Of a stretch of DNA of 64,000 nucleotides, positions 59,635 to 64,000 are shown piece by piece; the first letter of the stretch is position 1, and the number at the start of each line of letters is the position of its first letter. This DNA comes from Novosphingobium rosa NBRC 15208 (GTDB lineage: Bacteria; Pseudomonadota; Alphaproteobacteria; Sphingomonadales; Sphingomonadaceae): the NCBI RefSeq assembly GCF_001598555.1, contig NZ_BCZE01000027.1:1-64000 (forward strand). Direction: 5' to 3'. The notes below the pieces were generated by a model, which worked only from the letters and a program-made list of their open reading frames with translations, ran no database searches and had not been told where the DNA came from. Both the position numbers and the translations under genes were made by a program.

Positions 59635-60050
59635 CCAGACTCGCATCGGCACCCTTCGGCCAGCCCGTGGCACGGCCCGAACTGGTGGCCTTGAACCCGG
59701 GCATCACCAGCCGCTGCGAGGTCATGCTGCACGATCTGCAGGTCATGGCCGATATCGGCGCCTATGCCGCGGAGCATGGCGTGCTTCAGCCGCTGATCCT
59801 GCATGTCACCCTGACCGTCACGCCGCCCGGCCATGACGAACTGGGCGAAACCTTCAACTATGCCGACATTGGCGATTACGCGCGACATCTTGCCGGGCAG
59901 CGCATCGGCCTGATCGAGACCTTCGCGCAGAGGCTGGCGCGCAAATGTCTGGAGGCCGATGTCGTGACCGAGGCCGAGGTGCGGATCGACAAACCCCGCG
60001 CCGTCCCCGGTGCGATGGCCGGCACCCGCGTGCTGCTGCGCAAGGGCTGA
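59631..60050 (+). CDS. folB: Dihydroneopterin aldolase
   Basis: Protein of 139 residues of the FolB/tunnelling-fold family. IGAYAAEHG places the substrate-binding glutamate at E48, and the conserved lysine is K121 in EVRIDKPRA. It splits dihydroneopterin to the hydroxymethyl-pterin used in folate synthesis. Its ATG overlaps the folD stop, so translation is coupled. Finding it in a demethylation operon suggests that folate supply is raised together with demand. A related epimerase function is possible. Confidence 0.85.
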   Translation: MTRLASAPFGQPVARPELVALNPGITSRCEVMLHDLQVMADIGAYAAEHGVLQPLILHVTLTVTPPGHDELGETFNYADIGDYARHLAGQRIGLIETFAQRLARKCLEADVVTEAEVRIDKPRAVPGAMAGTRVLLRKG

Positions 60051-60059
60051 GAGGGACGC

Positions 60060-61304
60060 TTGGGTCAGCTTCAGCGACGCCTTGTGCCATCCGGCTGGCA
60101 GGACACCGGCGGCGTTCCTGCCGCGCATGCGTCGTCGCTGCCCGAAGGCGGCTCGCCCTATGTGCTGCTGGACGATGCACGTGGGGCCTCCCCCGGCCTG
60201 CTGTTCCATCAGCCGCATGAGATCATCGCGGCACACCGGCTGGAGGATGTCCGCCCGGCGCTGGACCGCCTGCGCGAGGGCGTGGCGCGGGGCCATCATG
60301 CGGCGGGCTTTCTCGCCTATGAGGCCGGCTTTGCGCTGGAACCCCGGCTTGCCAGCCGCTTTCGGGGCCCGGGCGATCTGCCTTTGCTGTGGTTCGGCCT
60401 GTTCGACGCGCCCCGCACGATCACCCTCCCCCCAAGGGCCGCCGATCGGACCGGCACCATCGAACGATCGCCGATCCCTTCGGCCCTGGAGGGTAGCTAC
60501 CTCCGGAGCGTCTCTGACATTCTGGCGCTGATCGAGGCCGGCGATTGCTATCAGGTCAATTTCACACTCGAAGCCCTGATCGAGGATCATGGAGACCCGT
60601 TCGAACGCTACCTCGCCCTGCGCGGCGCGCAACAGGCGGGCTGGGGCGGGATGCTCTCAACAGGCGAGGCGACGCTGCAGTCCTTCTCCCCCGAACTGTT
60701 CTTCGCCCTGCGTGACACCATCGTTTCCGCCCGCCCGATGAAGGGCACGGCCAGACGCGGCACCGATGCCGCGCGGGATGCCGCCGCCAAGGCGCGCCTG
60801 CAGGCCGATCCCAAGGAGCGCGCCGAAAATCTGATGATCGTGGATTTGCTGCGCAATGACCTGTCGCGGGTCTCGCAGCCGGGCAGCGTGCGGGTGGAAG
60901 ACCTCTTCGGCATCGAGACCTACCCCACCCTGCATCAGATGACGAGCTCGATCACCGCCCAACTGCAGTCCGGTCTGGATGCCATCGATGTGATCGAGCG
61001 CCTGTTCCCCTGCGGTTCGATCACCGGCGCCCCCAAGATCCGCGCCATGGAGATCATCGCCGGGCAGGAGCAACGCAACCGGGGCTGTTACACTGGATCG
61101 ATGGGCTATATCGCTCCGGATGGCAGCGCGGCGTTCAATGTGCTGATCCGCACGCTGGTCCAGCACCACGCGACCGCGCGGATCAGCTTCGGGGTGGGGT
61201 CGGGGATCGTGCGCGATTCCGATCCCCGCGGCGAATGGGCCGAATGCCATGCCAAGGCAGCGTTCCTTCAAGCCGCTTTCGCGCCGGAGCCCGCATCATC
61301 ATGA
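60060..61304 (+). CDS. pabB: Aminodeoxychorismate synthase component I
   Basis: Chorismate-binding enzyme of 414 residues starting at a TTG. The N-terminal half is weakly conserved. The C-terminal domain has GDCYQVNFTLE, RPMKGTARRG with lysine K228 (typical of PabB rather than TrpE), ENLMIVDLLRNDLSRV and GSITGAPKIRAMEII. It makes aminodeoxychorismate for p-aminobenzoate and folate. No PabA or PabC partner is nearby. It overlaps the following MFS gene by four bases. Confidence 0.9.
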   Translation: MGQLQRRLVPSGWQDTGGVPAAHASSLPEGGSPYVLLDDARGASPGLLFHQPHEIIAAHRLEDVRPALDRLREGVARGHHAAGFLAYEAGFALEPRLASRFRGPGDLPLLWFGLFDAPRTITLPPRAADRTGTIERSPIPSALEGSYLRSVSDILALIEAGDCYQVNFTLEALIEDHGDPFERYLALRGAQQAGWGGMLSTGEATLQSFSPELFFALRDTIVSARPMKGTARRGTDAARDAAAKARLQADPKERAENLMIVDLLRNDLSRVSQPGSVRVEDLFGIETYPTLHQMTSSITAQLQSGLDAIDVIERLFPCGSITGAPKIRAMEIIAGQEQRNRGCYTGSMGYIAPDGSAAFNVLIRTLVQHHATARISFGVGSGIVRDSDPRGEWAECHAKAAFLQAAFAPEPASS

Positions 61305-62707
61305 GCGTTCAGCCACAGATCCCCTATCAGCGCGTGGCCCTCATCGTCGCCTGCGCGCTGTTCATGCAAAATCTCGACGCGACGGTGCTGGCCACCGCGC
61401 TGCCGACCATGGCCCGTGAATTCGGCGTATCGCCCTCCGATATCAGCCTGGCCCTCACCGGCTATCTGCTGGCGCTGGCGGTCTTTATTCCCGCCTCCGG
61501 CCCGGTGGCCGACCGTTTTGGCGCCCGCAAGACATTCCAGGCGGCGATTGCCGTCTTTGTCCTCGGTTCGGTGGCCTGCGGCTTTGCGCCGGGGCTGGCC
61601 ACGCTGGTCATGGCCCGCTTTCTGCAGGGCATCGGCGGGGCGCTGATGGTGCCGGTCGGGCGTCTGGTGCTGCTGCGCTCGGTGCGCAAGGACGAGATGG
61701 TCGCGGCCATGGCCTGGCTCACCATGCCGGCGATGATCGGCCCCATTCTGGGCCCTCCGGTGGGTGGGGCGATCGTAACCTGGCTCGACTGGCGCTGGAT
61801 CTTCTGGATCAACGTGCCGATGGGGGTGCTGGGCATCGTGCTGGTCGGCCGCTTCATTGCCGATACCGCGCCCGAAACCCATACGCCCTTCGACCGCATG
61901 GGCTTCATCCTCTGCGCGCTGGCGCTGGCGCCGCTGATTTTCGGCCTGCAATTGGCGGAAAGGGTCGGCCAGGGGCCTGTCGCCATGCTGCTGATCGGGC
62001 TGGGCGCACTGGCAACACTGCTGTATGTGCGTCACGCCCGCCGCACCGCCTTTCCCCTGCTCGACATCGCGCTGATGCGCATCGCGACCTTCCGGCTGTC
62101 GGTGATCGGCGGCACGCTGATCCGGATCACGCAGGGCGCCATGCCTTTCCTGATGCCGATGGTGCTGCAACTGGCGTTCGGGCTGAACGCGGCGGCCAGC
62201 GGCGGCATCACCCTGTCCACCGCGCTGGGCGCCTTTGCGATGAAGGGCGTGGCGCGCCGGGCCTTGCGGCGCTTCGGCTTCCGCACCACGCTGGCGGTGA
62301 TCGGCGTCGCCTCCCCGCTCTGCTATGCCATCGCGGGATGGATCGGCCCGGGCTGGCCGATGGGAGCGATCTTTGCCCTGCTGATGGTCTGCGGCTTTCT
62401 GGTGTCGCTGCAGTTCACCGCCTACAATGCGATTGCCTATGCCGATATCCCCGCCGATCACATGAGCCGGGCGACCAGCTTTTACGCGACCTTCCAGCAG
62501 CTCTCGCTGTCGCTGGGCATCTGCGCGGGCGCCACCACGCTGGGTCTGGCGATGCGCTGGCACGGCCATGTCCGCCCCGGTTTCAAGGATTTTTCCCTCG
62601 CCATCTGGACCGTGACCGGCCTGTCGCTGCTGGCGCTGCTGGCCAATCTGGCATTCAGGCGTGACGCCGGCGCGGAATTGAGCGGGCATATTCCCGCCCG
62701 ATCATAA
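61301..62707 (+). CDS. MFS transporter, drug:H+ antiporter (DHA2/EmrB) type
   Basis: Membrane protein of 468 residues with about 14 hydrophobic segments. QNLDATVLATALPTMAREFGVS is the segment 1 signature of the DHA2 group, ADRFGARKTFQ the loop 2-3 motif and GPPVGGAIVTWLDWRWIFWIN the antiporter motif C region. It starts at ATG 61301, overlapping pabB. As the last gene of module B it could export formate-pathway by-products, toxic phenols or a drug, or import the substrate. The cargo is not known. Confidence 0.88.
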   Translation: MSVQPQIPYQRVALIVACALFMQNLDATVLATALPTMAREFGVSPSDISLALTGYLLALAVFIPASGPVADRFGARKTFQAAIAVFVLGSVACGFAPGLATLVMARFLQGIGGALMVPVGRLVLLRSVRKDEMVAAMAWLTMPAMIGPILGPPVGGAIVTWLDWRWIFWINVPMGVLGIVLVGRFIADTAPETHTPFDRMGFILCALALAPLIFGLQLAERVGQGPVAMLLIGLGALATLLYVRHARRTAFPLLDIALMRIATFRLSVIGGTLIRITQGAMPFLMPMVLQLAFGLNAAASGGITLSTALGAFAMKGVARRALRRFGFRTTLAVIGVASPLCYAIAGWIGPGWPMGAIFALLMVCGFLVSLQFTAYNAIAYADIPADHMSRATSFYATFQQLSLSLGICAGATTLGLAMRWHGHVRPGFKDFSLAIWTVTGLSLLALLANLAFRRDAGAELSGHIPARS

Positions 62708-62708
62708 C

Positions 62709-62742
62709 ACCGGCGGCGGCGGAAACCCCGACCGCCGCCGGT
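62709..62742. terminator. Hairpin terminator between module B and propeller gene
   Basis: A perfect 11-base stem ACCGGCGGCGG/CCGCCGCCGGT (62709-62719 with 62732-62742) with a 12-base loop lies between two convergent genes and probably serves both. There is no clear T-tract. Confidence 0.65.
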
Positions 62743-62750
62743 TCACACCA

Positions 62751-64000
62751 TCAGAGGAACTCGGCCGGAATGTAGAGCGGCATGGAATCCTCCCACAGGC
62801 TGTCGGTCAGCAGGCGCTTGTTGCCGCCATCGGCATCCATCACGAAGATCTGGCCATAGGGCTGGAAGGTGAAGTCATAGATCGCCGCCTCATCGCGGAA
62901 ACCATACATGCCGCTGGAATAGAGGATGCGGTTGTCATGGGTCCACACCGAATGGCCGTCATTGGCGCCGGTCTCCGTCAGGATGCGATAATCGCTGCCA
63001 TCGGGCCGGATGGTGCAGACATGATAGTTTGCCGGGCCGAACTGACGGGTGAAGGTGATCAGTTCGCCATCGGGCGACCAGAAGGGCAGATTGTCCTTCT
63101 CTTGCGTCAGGACACGGGTGCTGTTGTCCTCCAGATCATGGATGCGCAGGCCGAAATGCCCCTCGCCCCAGACGCGGTAGACAATGTAACGCCCATCCGC
63201 CGAATAGCTGGGAAAGCCCGAATGCACCGTGCCATCGGTCAGCGCCTCATGGAAGGAACCGTCCACCCTGGCGCGCATCAGCACGGCCTTGTCATGGCCT
63301 TTGCGTTCCTGGAACCAGTTGCCGCATCCAAAGGCCGCCCATTGCCCATCGGGCGACCATGTCGGCTGGAATGCCCCGGCAATGCCCTTCTTGTTGAGCA
63401 GCGGATCGAGCCCGGCCTTGGCCGCGTCGAAGGCCACGACCTGATCGCTACCATCCGCCTTCATCGTCACCACCGATGAATTGCCCAGCTGCTTCTGGGT
63501 GATCATCAGCCGCCCCTGGCGCGACAGCACCGGGAAAGTGTCGGTGGAGCGATAGTCCCAGTCCTCGTCCCAGCTGTAGAGCGGCTTGTTCTGGGCGCGA
63601 AAACCGAAGCCGACCTTCTCATAGACCACCTTCGTACCATCGGGCGACCAGCAGGGTGAGCGCAGCTGGCGCAGCACCGATGACGCGCCCGAGGTGTAAT
63701 GCAGGCCGGTGGCCGCCTCTTTCTGCACCCATGCCGCATCGGTGGCGCGCATGCCGGGCCCGGCGCCGCCCGCCTTGATGAAATAGGCGACATCCTTGCC
63801 ATTGGCCATGAACTGCGGGGCCAGCTTCAGATCGGGGCCGGTGGTATGCTCGATGCGATCCTTGCCCGTCGCGGCGTCCACCGAGACGATCTGGGATGCG
63901 ATCCGCCCGATCCATTCCGGGCGGCGCGCCCCCCATGTATGCTCCCGCTCCAGTTCGTAGAAGACGATCCGGCTGCCATCGGGCGACCATTTGGGCGATC
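62751..64000 (-). CDS. TolB-like beta-propeller protein, 5-prime end outside window
   Basis: At least 416 residues of a protein built from PD40/TolB-type beta-propeller blades: repeated CWSPDGTKVVYE, TWSPDGQWAAFG, SYSADGRYIVYR, FWSPDGELITF and VWTHDNRILYSS units. The frame is open to the right edge (KWSPDGSRIVFYE), so the start and any signal peptide lie beyond 64000. An internal GTG at 63881 is not the start. Such propellers occur as periplasmic proteins, alone or fused to amidohydrolase or peptidase domains. It is convergent with module B; no function is assigned. Confidence 0.85.
   Translation of the reverse strand, partial: SPKWSPDGSRIVFYELEREHTWGARRPEWIGRIASQIVSVDAATGKDRIEHTTGPDLKLAPQFMANGKDVAYFIKAGGAGPGMRATDAAWVQKEAATGLHYTSGASSVLRQLRSPCWSPDGTKVVYEKVGFGFRAQNKPLYSWDEDWDYRSTDTFPVLSRQGRLMITQKQLGNSSVVTMKADGSDQVVAFDAAKAGLDPLLNKKGIAGAFQPTWSPDGQWAAFGCGNWFQERKGHDKAVLMRARVDGSFHEALTDGTVHSGFPSYSADGRYIVYRVWGEGHFGLRIHDLEDNSTRVLTQEKDNLPFWSPDGELITFTRQFGPANYHVCTIRPDGSDYRILTETGANDGHSVWTHDNRILYSSGMYGFRDEAAIYDFTFQPYGQIFVMDADGGNKRLLTDSLWEDSMPLYIPAEFL

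Overview
The window looks like a chromosomal or megaplasmid segment of a high-GC alphaproteobacterium of the order Sphingomonadales, with Novosphingobium or a close relative the best guess. The basis is seven TonB-dependent receptors in 64 kb, FecI/FecR-type signalling genes, two VanA-type Rieske oxygenases, three GcvT-fold proteins resembling tetrahydrofolate (THF)-dependent aromatic O-demethylases, and a LigB-type ring-cleavage dioxygenase. The genus is inferred. I saw no tRNA, rRNA, CRISPR array, insertion sequence or replication origin.

Layout. 0.2-3.2 kb: a thiolase and a NemR-like TetR regulator, divergent from a DJ-1/PfpI protein, with three related operator-like sites between them. 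3.2-11.9 kb: a sigma factor, a FecR anti-sigma factor and an STN-domain TonB receptor on the minus strand, divergent from a paralogous receptor without STN and a secreted PHP-fold hydrolase. 12-17.6 kb: a second sigma/FecR/STN-receptor set ending in an AppA-like histidine acid phosphatase (phytase family). 18-20.4 kb: a LysR regulator divergent from a Rieske oxygenase. 20.7-27.9 kb: a diguanylate cyclase, an MFS transporter, a decayed beta-galactosidase-like gene, and a LacI regulator divergent from a receptor. 28-34.8 kb: a receptor/metallo-beta-lactamase pair under a TetR regulator, an amino acid permease and an MFS transporter.

35-64 kb is a catabolic island for what are probably methoxylated aromatic compounds. 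Module A has a LysR gene, a LigM-like O-demethylase, and divergent metF and purU followed by a frameshifted, truncated folD. Next come a receptor/GcvT-like/metallo-beta-lactamase operon, a second Rieske oxygenase, an OprB porin, a large receptor, a LigB-like dioxygenase, an ACS-type MFS transporter, a secreted GlcG-like protein, a cupin and another LysR. Module B is a seven-gene run: LigM-like demethylase, metF, purU, folD, folB, pabB and a drug-type MFS transporter. A partial TolB-like propeller gene runs off the right edge.

Proposed joint function (inference): receptors and the porin import aromatic ethers, GcvT-fold enzymes move the methyl group to THF, MetF and FolD oxidise methyl-THF to formyl-THF, and PurU releases formate and free THF. 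FolB and PabB may raise the folate supply. Rieske enzymes offer an oxidative demethylation route and the LigB-like enzyme could open the demethylated ring. The methyltransfer-plus-C1 logic has precedents in sphingomonads (LigM/DesA in Sphingobium SYK-6, and dicamba demethylases of the Dmt type clustered with metF, folD and purU). Less expected here are the added folate-synthesis genes, the duplicated module with a dying folD, and the receptor/methyltransferase/hydrolase operon.
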